64,000 bases of DNA from Wolfiporia cocos (Eukaryota; Basidiomycota; Agaricomycetes; Polyporales; Phaeolaceae): the NCBI GenBank assembly GCA_029448655.1, contig JACCLO010000004.1, forward strand, positions 1,674,001 to 1,738,000, in the 5' to 3' direction. This document shows positions 33,851 through 44,558 of the stretch, piece after piece (within the stretch, counting starts at the first letter, position 1; each line of letters opens with the position of its first letter). The translations under genes and the position numbers were made by a program. The notes beneath the pieces are model-generated. The model saw nothing but the letters and a program-made list of their open reading frames with translations, had not been told where the DNA came from and ran no database searches.

Positions 33851-34628
33851 TGTTAGAATCACATGACCAAGGGCTTTCCAACGCATTAGAATTTACTAAG
33901 TCACGTGACTTTCCAGGTCACGTGATCTACTCTCTTATCACAGATTAGATAGGCGTCCCTAAGCGCTATCATAGGCACCTAAACAGGTGACCTTATCTCT
34001 TATCTTATCTGCACAAGTTATGACATCAGGATTCATTACTGGACCAGGCCATGACCTCATCATGACAACATCATGACCTCATAGATAAGCTTATCAGAAG
34101 ACGTTCTGATGGGTTACATCTCAAATATCTGAAACATGATGATCAACATCATTAGAAGCCATCACAGGCAACCCTCATCATTTAGAAGCCTTTAGGGCAT
34201 CCCTTGAAGCTAGAAGCATAGCAATTCCATATATCAATGTAGCTAGAAGCAACTTCAGCACTGCCTCTAAACTAGAAGCATAGTTACATATGAAATACTT
34301 ACTCATCAAGTGTTATTATTAGATAGCACACCATTATCACGCCATTATTGGTAATTCTCACATTTATGCGCACAGACCACTATTTACAAACAAGTAGATA
34401 CAAAGGCCAAGTATGAATGTATATAACCGAACGTCTAAGCGCCCTGTAACGCTTAGACTTAACAATTGCCGCTAGGGCACCATATTCTCTATGGGGGCGT
34501 TTCCCCTACTAGTCCTCTGAACCCTTGCTGGATGATTTGCGCTAGCTAGACTGCTACTTAGCCTCTCTAGTTTGAACTATGTGCCTGCAGCTTGAGATGT
34601 CAACTAAGACCAGAAGATTAGTGTGACA
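33851..34628 (+). repeat. LTR-like sequence (TGTTAGAATCACATGACC)
   Basis: It starts like many basidiomycete LTRs, has GTCACGTGA-type motifs, many TAGAAGC repeats, and GTATATAACCGAACG as a promoter-like box near 34410. The end ..GTGTGACA at 34628 is tentative. No coding part or duplication was found. Confidence 0.45.
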
Positions 34629-35071
34629 GAGTTCCTATATTCAATTCGACTATTCAAAGCATCGTTCAGCATAGAAGCCTTCTGCAAGTTGACGTGTTAC
34701 TTGTATAAGGTACATTAGCTCATACACTATGTTGCCCGCAATCTATAATATATTTTAGATTCCATATAAAGCATGCTTTCGAACCCTAGTTGCAGATGCA
34801 TTTGAGGTATATCTTGGCATGCATCGCATCGTTGACAAGCAAGTACTCACTGCACTTGGACGCGACTCTCCAAACTGGTGTGTTTTGTATGGTTTTCCAG
34901 CTTGTGGCTATGAGGTATGTGGGGGTCCCCAAATTGCTTTTAAATCTCTCATGTCATCTCACAGCTTATTGGGGAGCCTGTGTCACAGATTTATCTGGGG
35001 CTTACAGCATTTTTCCTATGATTATAGCAATTTACCTGGGAATTATACGTCTAACTACAAGTCGTCTACGC
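34629..35071. other. Unassigned spacer before the satellite
   Basis: No gene recognised. Frames that start here (34790, 34819) owe most of their length to the adjacent 12-bp repeat. Confidence 0.4.
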
Positions 35072-35440
35072 CGCTCACGCTTACGCTCACGCTTACGCTC
35101 ACGCTTACGCTCACGCTTACGCTCACGCTTACGCTCACGCTTACGCTCACGCTTACGCTCACGCTTACGCTCACGCTTACGCTCACGCTTACGCTCACGC
35201 TTACGCTCACGCTTACGCTCACGCTTACGCTCACGCTTACGCTCACGCTTACGCTCACGCTTACGCTCACGCTTACGCTCACGCTTACGCTCACGCTTAC
35301 GCTCACGCTTACGCTCACGCTTACGCTCACGCTTACGCTCACGCTTACGCTCACGCTTACGCTCACGCTTACGCTCACGCTTACGCTCACGCTTACGCTC
35401 ACGCTTACGCTCACGCTTACGCTCACGCTTACGCTCACGC
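35072..35440. repeat. 12-bp satellite (CGCTCACGCTTA)n, about 31 units
   Basis: 369 bp of perfect CGCTCACGCTTA repeats, itself a diverged CGCTYA hexamer doublet. No mismatch was seen in the body. The unit has no stop in several frames, so long spurious frames (poly-LT, poly-RSRL, poly-KRER, poly-SV) cross it on both strands. Confidence 0.95.
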
Positions 35441-36069
35441 CTCGCTAACGCTAAGTGTAACCCTTGGCTCACGCCAAACCACATGGTCTCGCCCGTCAGA
35501 GCAAGACTAGCCACGACATAAGATCTTAGATCATAATGATAGGTCGAGCACGGCACGCTCGCATAATAATGTCCACACGTACAAACAGTGCCTCGCGGCC
35601 TTGTACTATTGGGTCGGCCTTCCCGACTTCCCACCGCCATAAGATCCTTGATCACAAATGGCACCTCAGGCGCGCCACGCCTTCGCATAATAATGGCAAC
35701 ACGACCATACAGCATAATATTAGCAACAAGGCAATATCGCTATAGGTCCGGCCTTCTCGGCCATCTATATCCGGGCTGTGCCCGCATTTACCCAATATAA
35801 TAATAAACCTCCTCTCTTACCATTGGTGCGGCCATTACCGGCTCACACGGCCATTGTAGATAGGATCCCAAACAAATAGATAAGATAAGCTTTGCCCCTT
35901 GGCAAAGCCGCATAACCCGGAAAGGTAGTACTATACAGTATCACATGACCTCTCCGCATACATGTATTTAAGTAGGAGCCAAGCGCTCCATACTTCAGTT
36001 CTATTCTACCGTCGTTACCTCGAATGCCCACACGCGGAGTACCATAGGTACTCCCAGTGGACTACCATC
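35441..36069. other. LTR-like DNA with an internal direct repeat
   Basis: TAAGATC..TCGCATAATAATG occurs at 35518-35570 and again at 35640-35697. Further on, GTATTTAAGTAGGAGCC followed by a CTTCAGTTCTATTC start-like region resembles an LTR promoter. No gene was recognised. The Gypsy element at 36070 inserted at its right edge. Confidence 0.4.
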
Positions 36070-36777
36070 TGTTACGGTTATTTTGATTTTTCGAATATCG
36101 ACAGAACTCACCATAGGGCGAATACAATACAGGGACTTGTTGCGCAACCAACCCCCCTGGCTACTCGTGATTCTACTGGGCGCATCCCCAGTTGTACTAG
36201 TCTAAAAGGCTCGTTTCATCTTTGGCAGATCCAACTCTGCTGTCGTTTCACGTTCATCGTTTATTAGCTGATAGATGGCGTTCAACCGCCATCATTCCTA
36301 TCCATCGTCTCGGATATATCACTACATACCTATCAAACGTTTGAGACTATAGCGTAGATAGTATCGGTGACATCTGGGACAGGCTTGACCCCTAAAACCT
36401 AACGAAGTATATAAACTCATGTATTTACTGTCGAGGCTCTTTAGCTCGACCTTGTTTTACAAACAAGAAGTCTTATACTCGTTCTCAAATGTAGGAAACT
36501 ACGCTCAGTATTTCTCGCTCGAGCAACCAAACGACTAAGTCCTCGAAGTGCACACTGACTTCTCGGACTTAGGCGAGTCTTATATTCTATCAGACTCGCA
36601 CTTGAACCAATTATATCCTCTAACGCGTATTGGATATTAACTGATCTCCTAAGGACTTCACTTAGGACCCGAAGGCATCTAACGAGTATTTGCCTTGCAT
36701 ACGGCGACGTGCCTACGTGCAGAAGAACGATCTATATTCGCGACTCGAATATACGAACGGGTATTCGACCCGTAACA
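36070..36777 (+). repeat. Gypsy 5' LTR
   Basis: 708 bp. TATATAA at 36408-36414; 35 nt on, AGCTCGACCTT (36443-36453) lies in the 3' arm of a GTCGAG/CTCGAC hairpin and is complementary to the primer site. Confidence 0.95.
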
Positions 36778-36778
36778 G

Positions 36779-36789
36779 AAGGTCGAGCT
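36779..36789 (+). promoter_or_regulatory. Gypsy primer-binding site (self-priming, 11 nt)
   Basis: AAGGTCGAGCT, one base after the 5' LTR, is the exact 11-nt complement of the predicted RNA 5' end (36443-36453). This is the arrangement of Tf1/sushi-type elements, which prime from their own RNA and not from a tRNA. Confidence 0.7.
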
Positions 36790-36811
36790 TATCACTCCCT
36801 CACCTACCACG

Positions 36812-38674
36812 GTGCAAGGGCATATGATATTTGGACCAGAATTCCCAGCACGACTGATTGAACTCTTGCCCGAGGACATTCAGGGAGTCTACAGACTCAA
36901 CCGATATGAGTGGACTGACACCATTGGAGCCTTCCGTAACCACAGAGGAATTGTTGTCATTCCAAGAGAAGATAGGGCATCGAAGTGGGTACAAGTATAC
37001 CCCTCCGCAGGAACGACCGCTTGGGAAATAACGCGTGAAGCGTTCGAACGATTCGGAGAAATCCCTCTGATGTCAACCGCGACGTTGACCGAAAACGAAA
37101 CCGAAACCATCAACAGAACCTTCGATGCCGATGGAAATACGAATCAGCCTTCGGGCGCCACAGGAATGGCAGGAATTGAGCGCATCGGAAATGATGGGAG
37201 AAATCCTGGAAACTTTACAGGAACAGATAACAGCCAGACCGGAGGACAGGACCCTCCAGGATTTATATCTGCTTTTGCGCAGAGTGGGATTGGGTCTATG
37301 GCTGGAAGAGCAAACCTCTTTGGAAGCCCCCCACAGAACGCACCCGGAATGGGTAGCGGAGGAAATCCATCTTGGACTAGCCCAAGCGGAGGAATGGGAA
37401 CGACAAACCCAGGAACATGGCCTTCAGGCCTATTTGGACGAACCTCCGCAGATACAAGCGGAGGAGGATTGGGAGGAAACTTCGGACTCGGAGGAGGGAA
37501 TGCCCCCCCTCCTGGAGGACTCGGAGGAGGAACCCCCGCGAACCCCGGAGGAGGAAACCCTGGAGGAGGAAACCCAGGGAACCCCGGAGGAAACCCAGGA
37601 AACCCGGGTGGAGGATACCCGGGAGGAGGAGGACCCCCAGGAGGACCTCCACCACCGAATGCGCCGCAGCCTCAACCTCCGGCGCCGAACCCGTATTACC
37701 GACCCCCGATGATAAAGATCAATCCCCCAGACGTATTCGATGGGGAACGATCCGACATGCAGAACTTCATAAACCAGTGCAATTCCTGGTTTACGATGTA
37801 TGAAACGTCATTCCAGAACGACGTTCAGAGAGTGATCTTTATCCTCTCTTATATTTCGAACAAGGGGAAAACGGGCCAATGGAAACAGAACTATCATCGG
37901 GTTTATACGAACCCCCAGACGAAACGATTCTTCCCGCCTAGTCTTGCACAGTTTGACGCAGACTTCCAAAAAGCCTTCGGAGCCATCGAAGAAGTACAAA
38001 AGGCGCGGAAGAAAATCCTGGACGTAACCCAGGACAGAAAAGACATCGATGACTACATCACCGAATTCAATAACTTGGCCGGGAAGGCCCAGTACGATTG
38101 ATACAGCGCGGACGGAAACGCGCTGCTTATAACCCTATTCGAAAAAGGGTTACCCGAACATACGACCCGATATATCATCGGTGTTTGGCCGCTACCTGCG
38201 ACCATCGACGAATGGCAATCTGCTGCCTCGTACTACGAAAACACGTACAAGATATTCTTGAAACGCGATAAACCGTTTGTCAAGAAAAAGGCTTGGCAAG
38301 CCCCGAACCAGAATAATGGACGCGCTAGTGCGCCGCAACCCACGGCATCAAAAGATCCGAACGCCATGGATATAGATCGAATGACCACCCAGGAAAGGGA
38401 CGATCATATCAAGAAGGGCAAGTGTTTCACTTGCCATCAGCCAGGGCATATGTCACGAGACTGCCCAAAGAAACCAAGAAAGACAGCCCGCCCTAGGCGG
38501 ACCACTCGAAAGACCGAAGAAGAAGAAGCCGAGCAGGAAGCTCGCATCGAAGAAGTCTCAGAAGAGGAGACTGAATACGTCACCGCTAACAGAGCGGTCA
38601 CAGCGATTAGGGCCCTGAAAGCCAAGAACCCCGAGCTCCTAGCACAGCTCATAGAAGAACAGGATTTTGCCTAG
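36812..38674 (+). pseudogene. gag: Gypsy Gag
   Basis: One frame of 621 codons to TAG, interrupted by TGA at 38099-38101. From the N-terminus: about 140 residues with RYEWTDTIGAFRNHRG, a low-complexity Gly/Pro/Asn-rich stretch (about residues 170-290), a capsid-like helical part (DVFDGERSDMQNFINQC onward), and one CCHC zinc knuckle CFTCHQPGHMSRDC encoded at 38432-38473. The acidic/basic tail overlaps the protease frame. Gag forms the particle and binds the RNA. The TGA falls in QYD-stop-YSADGN within the capsid region. Confidence 0.85.
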
Positions 38675-39139
38675 GAGGGAAGCCCACGGTCTTACCCTCC
38701 GAGAAAGCAGCGCATGTAATTACCTCGTTCGAGAAGAATCGATCCCTCTTCATCCCGGTAATCATGACGCTGGCAAAACCCGTGAAGTGCAATGCACTAA
38801 TCGACTCAGGAGCAATGTCGAACCTGATCCACAGCAGAGTGGTAGAAAAATACAAGGTACCCACGCAACCCCTGAAGAACCCGATCATTGTCAAGAACGT
38901 GGACGGGACAGAAAACAAAGACGGGTGAATAGATCGAGAAGCCACCCTACTCCTACGATACCCAAAAACCCAGAAGACACGGAAAGTCCGATTCCTGGTA
39001 GGATCAATCGGCACAGAAAATATGATCCTAGGATATGGGTGGCTAAAAGACGAAAATCCCACGATCGACTGGAAGGACCAGACGGTTGACGTACGATCGA
39101 TACTAGGGGCAGAAGAAAGAACCGGAAACCACAATCCGT
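38662..39139 (+). pseudogene. Gypsy protease
   Basis: The frame is -1 relative to Gag and overlaps its end. IDSGAMSNLIH carries the aspartic protease D-S-G active site, followed by MILGYGWL in the usual flap/ILG position. One TGA (38926-38928) interrupts it at KDG-stop-ID. GGATTTT just before the Gag stop is a plausible but imperfect -1 slip site. The frame of the next domain is +1 relative to this one. Confidence 0.75.
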
Positions 39140-39655
39140 ATGGATACGGTAGAGATGGTAGTTTCCCCGGAAGGAACAAGGGGAACCCAAGAAGCTGCGG
39201 GGTACGATCTTTACGCCGCAGAAGAAGTTGAGATCCCAGCAGGGGGATGGAAACTTATCTCCACAGGAGTAAAAATGAAGATCCCAAAAGGATCGTATGG
39301 AAGGTTGGCCGGACGATCAGGCAACACTCTCCGACACGGATTGGTAGTGCAAGCCGGAGTTATAGACTCGGACTACCGTGGAGACGTTGGGGCCATCGTC
39401 TTCAACTATTCAGACAAAGCACATAGAATTATCCCGGGCATGCGAATAGCCCAGATAATATTCGAACGACACCTCACCCCCGATATCATAGAGGTCGAAG
39501 ACCTAGATGAAACAGAACAAGGGGAGAAGGGGTTCGGATCCACGGACCAACCAGAAGAAACAAATCGACGATTATACACTCCTGAGGAGTACGAAGCGAT
39601 CCGACGCTTCGCGAAGGAAGGCCCCAAGATCATAGGGAAGAAAGGGGAGACGTGA
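39140..39655 (+). CDS. dUTPase domain of the Gypsy element
   Basis: 171 residues with all five trimeric dUTPase motifs in order: AAGYDLYAAE (1), GRLAGRSG (2), GVIDSDYRGDVG with the catalytic Asp and the stacking Tyr (3), GMRIAQIIFE (4), and GEKGFGSTD (5, the P-loop-like tail). The enzyme turns dUTP into dUMP and pyrophosphate and would limit uracil in cDNA. It sits between protease and reverse transcriptase. The frame ends at TGA 39653-39655, and the RT frame continues in the same phase. No catalytic residue appears lost. The ATG at 39140 is only a convenient start; the frame is open from 39107. Confidence 0.88.
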   Translation: MDTVEMVVSPEGTRGTQEAAGYDLYAAEEVEIPAGGWKLISTGVKMKIPKGSYGRLAGRSGNTLRHGLVVQAGVIDSDYRGDVGAIVFNYSDKAHRIIPGMRIAQIIFERHLTPDIIEVEDLDETEQGEKGFGSTDQPEETNRRLYTPEEYEAIRRFAKEGPKIIGKKGET

Positions 39656-40930
39656 AGGAAGTTCCGAACAAAGATACAAATCGTCAATGCTGTCAGGAAA
39701 GCATTGACAAAATCCCAGGAATTCGCGCAGAAAACCCCCGAACTAGAACGAAAAATCGAGGAAATGGTCCCGAAACACCTATTGAACTTTGCCAAGGTGT
39801 TTAGCAAGGAGTCCGCAGCAGTGTTTCCCCCGTCAAGACCATGGGACCACGCAATCGACTTGAAACCCAATTTCGTACCAAGAGACTGCAAAGTCTATGC
39901 GCTATCGCCAAAGGAGCAACAGGTGCTGGACGAATTCCTGAAAGAGAACCTTGCCAAGGGATTCATAGTTCCTTCAAAATCCCCGATGGCGTCACCGTTC
40001 TTTTTTGTCCCAAAGAAAGACAACGATCTATGGCCGTGCCAAGATTATCGATACCTAAACGAATGGACGATAAAGAACGTCTATCCACTGCCACTCATCT
40101 CAGAGCTCCTAGAGAAGCTGAAAGGAGCAAGGATCTTTACGAAGATGGATCTTAGGGCAGGATACAACAACGTTCGAATCAGAGACCAATGGAAGGCGGC
40201 TTTCAAAACAAACCGAGGGTTATACGAGCCCACGGTTATGTTTTTTGGATTATGCAACGCGCCGGGAACCTTCCAGGCAATGATGAATGAAATCCTGAAA
40301 GAAGAGATTCTGGAAGGGTGGGTGCTCGTCTACATGGACGACATCCTCATTTTCTCAGAAGATGAGAAAACACACAAGGAACGTGAGCGACGAATTCTCC
40401 AAAGACTGGTGGATAACCACCTCTTTGTGAAACCTGAAAAATGCGCCTTCGGCGTCGACAGAGTCGAATTTCTGGGACTAGTCATTACCCCAGGAAATAT
40501 TCAGATGGACCCAGCGAAACTCAACGGGATTAAAGACTGGCCGACCCCCCGAAATCTCAAAGAAGTCAGATCCTTTCTAGGATTCGCGAACTTCTACCGA
40601 AAATTCATCGACCACTACTCAACGCACGCCCGACCGCTGGTAGACCTCACGAAAACGGTCACCGGGACAGGGTTCCAGTGGACGAATAAAGAACAGAGGG
40701 CGTTTGACTTCATGAAGCAAGCATTCACGACGGCACCCGCACTAGGGACGCCAGATAAGGAGAAGCCGTTTATCCTTGAAACAGACGCATCTCAGTTCGC
40801 CACAGGGGCGGTGCTGAAACAAATAAATGAAACGGGGCACGAACGGCCGGTGGGATATCTCTCACAATCCCTAACATCAACAGAACGGAACTACGAAATC
40901 TACGATCGCGAACTACTCGGAATAGTCTGA
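39656..40930 (+). pseudogene. pol: Gypsy reverse transcriptase and start of RNase H
   Basis: The frame runs from the stop that ends the dUTPase to TGA 40928-40930. Landmarks: [11 protein letters not shown] at the start, [31 protein letters not shown], the catalytic [16 protein letters not shown], then the RNase H start [13 protein letters not shown] with its first Asp. The TGA is at GIV-stop-ALEEW, a conserved RNase H position where related elements have Arg or Trp. The reading frame continues beyond it. Confidence 0.88.
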
Positions 40931-42660
40931 GCACTAGAAGAATGGCGGCACCTGTTAGAAGGAGCACCGCATCGGATCTTGATCCGAAGTGATCACCAGA
41001 ATCTGACGTACTGGAGAAGCGCACAGCGCCTAAATTGGCAACAAGCGAGATGGCATCTATTCCTCTCGCAATTCGACCTGAAGCTGCAGCACGTCCCCGG
41101 AAGAAAACTGGTCATGGCGGATACACTTTCTAGGTTGTATCACCTCGACGAAAGCAACGAAGACAACGAGGGAATAACCATGATCCCAGATGAGCTCGTA
41201 GTCCATGTGATCCAGATCCCGATCATTGATCAAATCAAAAGTGCCAACGATCGAGATGAATCTGCGGAACAGGCGATGCGCGCCCTGGAAGGAACAGGCG
41301 AATTCCCTGCAAGGACCGCCGCAGATGATTGGCAGCAAACAGATGGAATATTGCTCTACAAGGGCAGGATGTACGTACCAAAAGATGAAGGTCTTCGACG
41401 GGACGTCATCTCAAAATACCACGACTCGATCCCAGCCGGACACCCCGGAATCTGGGGAACAACGATACAGGTCACGACGCATTTTTGGTGGCCTGACATG
41501 AGAACAATGATAGCGGAATATGTCCGGGGCTGTGCAATCTGTCAACAGATGAAACCTGATCGAAATCCGATCAAACCCCCACTACAACCAATACCGACGC
41601 AGGAGGACGCCCTCCCCTTCTCACAGTGTTCGGTTGATTTTGTCACCGACCTGCCAAGAGTGGGAAAATATGACTCGATGATGGTGATCGTCGACCATGG
41701 CCTATCCAAGGCAATCTCTCTCACCCCATGCGATAAAACAATCACTAGCGAAGGAGCGGCAGAGATATTCCACCAAAAGATCTACTCGCTATATGGCATC
41801 CCCCGGAAGATTATTTCAGACAGAGGGCCGCAGTTTGCATCGAAGCTTTTCAAAGAATTATGCAAACTGCAGGGGACGGAATCAGCAATGAGTACGGCGT
41901 ACCACCCCCAGACAGACAGACAAACGGAAAGGATGAACCAACAGATCGAAGTATATCTTCGCATCTATTGCATGAACGACCCTTTCCAATGGGTACAACG
42001 ACTACCCGACGTCGAATTTGCGCACAACACCAGAAGAACCGAAAACCGACCTGCGCCGCTCAAAATAATCCTAGGGTATATTCCGAGAGGATTCCCAGAC
42101 TATGACAGAGTAGGGAACGTCCCGGCAGCACTTGACAGGATCAAAAAGATCAAGGAGGCGCGAAAGATGGCATTCATCGCGCACGAACTAGCTCAGAAAA
42201 GAATGGCGGGGCGTTTCCTCCGAGAATTACCCAAGCTTGAGAAAGGGGACAAGGTTTGGCTGGATGCAAAGAACTTGACAATACCGTATGAATCAAACAA
42301 GCTAGCGCCAAAAAGGGAGGGACCCTTCACCATCACAGAAGATATGGGACCCATGACATACCGGTTGCAGTTACCGGCGAACTGGAAAATTCATCCGGTA
42401 TTCCATGCCGCCTTACTAAAACCGTTCAGAGAAACGAGGGTGCACGGACCCAATTACCTACGGCCGCCACCTGATATCATCAAGGGACAAGAAGAGTACG
42501 AAGTCGAAGCCATCCTGGCTGACAGATGGCGAGGGAAGAAGCACCAATACTTTGTCAAATGGAAAGGCTATGCCACGGCCGGTAACTCATGGGAAGACGA
42601 GGGGAACTTGGAGCACTCCAAGGAGCTGATAAAAGACTACCACAGGATGAGAGTCAGGAC
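40931..42660 (+). CDS. pol: Gypsy RNase H end, integrase and chromodomain
   Basis: Same frame as RT. RSDHQNLTYW and WQQARWHLFLSQFD are RNase H; HDSIPAGHPG with CAICQQMK is the HHCC zinc finger of integrase. The catalytic core has D in SVDFVTDLP, D in ISDRGPQFAS and E in RQTERMNQQIEVY. KREGPFTI and NWKIHPVFHAALLKPF form the GPF/GPY-like module. EVEAILADRW..QYFVKWKGY..NSWEDE is a chromodomain, which defines a chromovirus and probably targets heterochromatin. The frame stays open past the chromodomain to 43798, overlapping the extra 3' ORF. Confidence 0.9.
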
Positions 42661-42693
42661 AACCCCGACACTCGAAAACAGGACAGTAATAGT

Positions 42694-43755
42694 ATGTCGA
42701 CGACTCGCCACCAGCTCCCCCACCGTACCACGACCCCCGGCGATGCAGATCGTCGAGAAGGCCGACCGCGAGGTACGCCACCAAGAAGGTACTCCCCCCA
42801 GCATCTGCAGATTAGACACGCCCTCCTCTGGTACAGGGCCGAGGGACCTTTTGCTGGCCGAGCCGATGGCTGGTCGGCCCTCTTCGACATCGCGCAGGAC
42901 CTCACCCACGTCTACAGCTCGTACCAGAACATCACCGAGGACCTCGTCCGAATGGAGGGGCAGATCAGAGCGCAGAGGGAGGGACTCGAGCTACTCACCG
43001 ACAGACTTATCGACAGATTGGCCGCCACCACGACGGCCCGACTACGACACGCGCTCAACGACTTCGAGGATCGCGAGCACATTACTCCCAATTGACCCGA
43101 ATACGCACCACGACCCGCCCGCTTTTTCACTGCCGACGAACGACGCCAAGTTACAAGGCCGTTTGATTTTATGGAACGCGATAGAGTATTATTTCCATTG
43201 CCTACCGAGACTCAGAGAGCCCGCCGAACAGGAGTTAGAGACTCGACGTCACGTATTCCTGGTATGGGAAGCGACGGGAGACGTGAACCACCTGCACGCC
43301 CAACGAGCCCTAGGGCTGCCCCAACGCGACAGCGAAGAGCGAATAGCACGCCGCCTATTCGACGATCTCCTTCAGTGCAGAGCATTACCCGCAAGGAGTT
43401 TGAGCGAGGTGCGAGGGAACACGAACGAGACACCGCCTCCCTACCCACATGGGCGGCGCGGAACCTTCATCGAGCCGCACACCACTGGAGGTATCAACAC
43501 AACGAGTACCTCCACGATATCCCTTCCCTACGGGTACCAGCGAGGCCCTCACCAGAACAGCCGTGTCGACAATGTGGTTCAGCCAACCACTGGGTCCTCG
43601 ACTGCCCCGACTATATTTGCAGAACTTGTGGGCTCAATCAACCAGGTCATCGACAGAATGAATGCCGCCAACACTTCGTATGGCGAACTCCTACGACCCC
43701 GTCCCTCAGCGGGAACGGCGACATCTACAACGAACAGGACGCCGAGGCACTCTGA
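42694..43755 (+). pseudogene. Extra 3' ORF with two zinc knuckles
   Basis: Frame -1 to pol, from ATG 42694, with TGA at 43093-43095 and stop at 43753-43755. The first part has WSALFDIAQDLTHVYSSYQN and a helical stretch LVRMEGQIRAQREGLELLTD. The part after the TGA resumes as PEYAPRPARFFTADERRQVT and ends with two zinc knuckles in tandem, CRQCGSANHWVLDC and CRTCGLNQPGHRQNEC (43564-43665). It holds the env-like position but has no signal peptide or membrane segment. It looks like a second nucleic-acid-binding protein, and its function is unknown. The pol frame is also open across it. Confidence 0.6.
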
Positions 43756-43796
43756 GGGAGGGAACTTGGAGAATTCGTCGGGGCCGACGAATGCCT

Positions 43797-43809
43797 AGGG
43801 AGGGGCTGA
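43797..43809 (+). promoter_or_regulatory. Gypsy polypurine tract
   Basis: AGGGAGGGGCTGA directly abuts the 3' LTR and would prime plus-strand DNA synthesis. Confidence 0.8.
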
Positions 43810-44517
43810 TGTTACGGTTATTTTGATTTTTCGAATATCGACAGAACTCACCATAGGGCGAATACGGTACAGGGACTTGTTGCGCAACCAACCCCCCTGG
43901 CTACTCGTGATTCTACTGGGCGCATCCCCAGTTGTACTAGTCTAAAAGGCTCGTTTCATCTTTGGCAGATCCAACTCTGCTGTCGTTTCACGTTCATCGT
44001 TTATTAGCTGATAGATGGCGTTCAACCGCCATCATTCCTATCCATCGTCTCGGATATATCACTACATACCTATCAAACGTTTGAGACTATAGCGTAGATA
44101 GTATCGGTGACATCTGGGACAGGCTTGACCCCTAAATCCTAACGAAGTATATAAACTCATGTATTTACTGTCGAGGCTCTTTAGCTCGACCTTGTTTTAC
44201 AAACAAGAAGTCTTATACTCGTTCTCAAATGTAGGAAACTACGCTCAGTATTTCTCGCTCGAGCAACCAAACGACTAAGTCCTCGAAGTGCACACTGACT
44301 TCTCGGACTTAGGCGAGTCTTATATTCTATCAGACTCGCACTTGAACAGATTATATCCTCTAACGCGTATTGGATATTAACTGATCTCCTAAGGACTTCA
44401 CTTAGGACCCGAAGGCATCTAACGAGTATTTGCCTTGCATACGGCGACGTGCCTACGTGCAGAAGAACGATCTATATTCGCGACTCGAATATACGAATGG
44501 GTATTCGACCCGTAACA
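43810..44517 (+). repeat. Gypsy 3' LTR
   Basis: 708 bp. Differences from the 5' LTR include CGG for CAA and TG for CG, so some are CpG-type transitions. Confidence 0.95.
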
Positions 44518-44558
44518 CCATCGGTAGTCCCAAGCTTCGTTGGTTTGCGGCTGCGCTA

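Larger units (their letters stand above)
36070..44517 (+). mobile_element. Ty3/Gypsy chromovirus with dUTPase, 8448 bp
   Basis: Two 708-bp LTRs (TGTTACGG..CGTAACA) flank gag, protease, dUTPase, reverse transcriptase/RNase H, integrase and chromodomain coding, in that order, plus an extra 3' reading frame. The target duplication CCATC is perfect (36065-36069 and 44518-44522). The LTRs differ at about six sites, so insertion is recent. Several TGA codons and two frame changes break the reading frames, so this copy is probably not autonomous unless recoding occurs. Confidence 0.95.

Noticed and set aside
34790..35715. Long frames of 127-243 codons on both strands (poly-LT, RSRL, KRER, SV)
   Set aside because: They are by-products of a stop-free 12-bp satellite and not genes.
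39140..39655. Host dUTPase gene captured in the window
   Set aside because: It lies in frame and in order between retroelement protease and RT, inside the LTRs, with no introns.
38099..43095. UGA read as tryptophan throughout the Gypsy element
   Set aside because: TGG is used freely elsewhere in the same frames, and the sites fit Arg CGA to TGA decay at least as well; kept only as an alternative.
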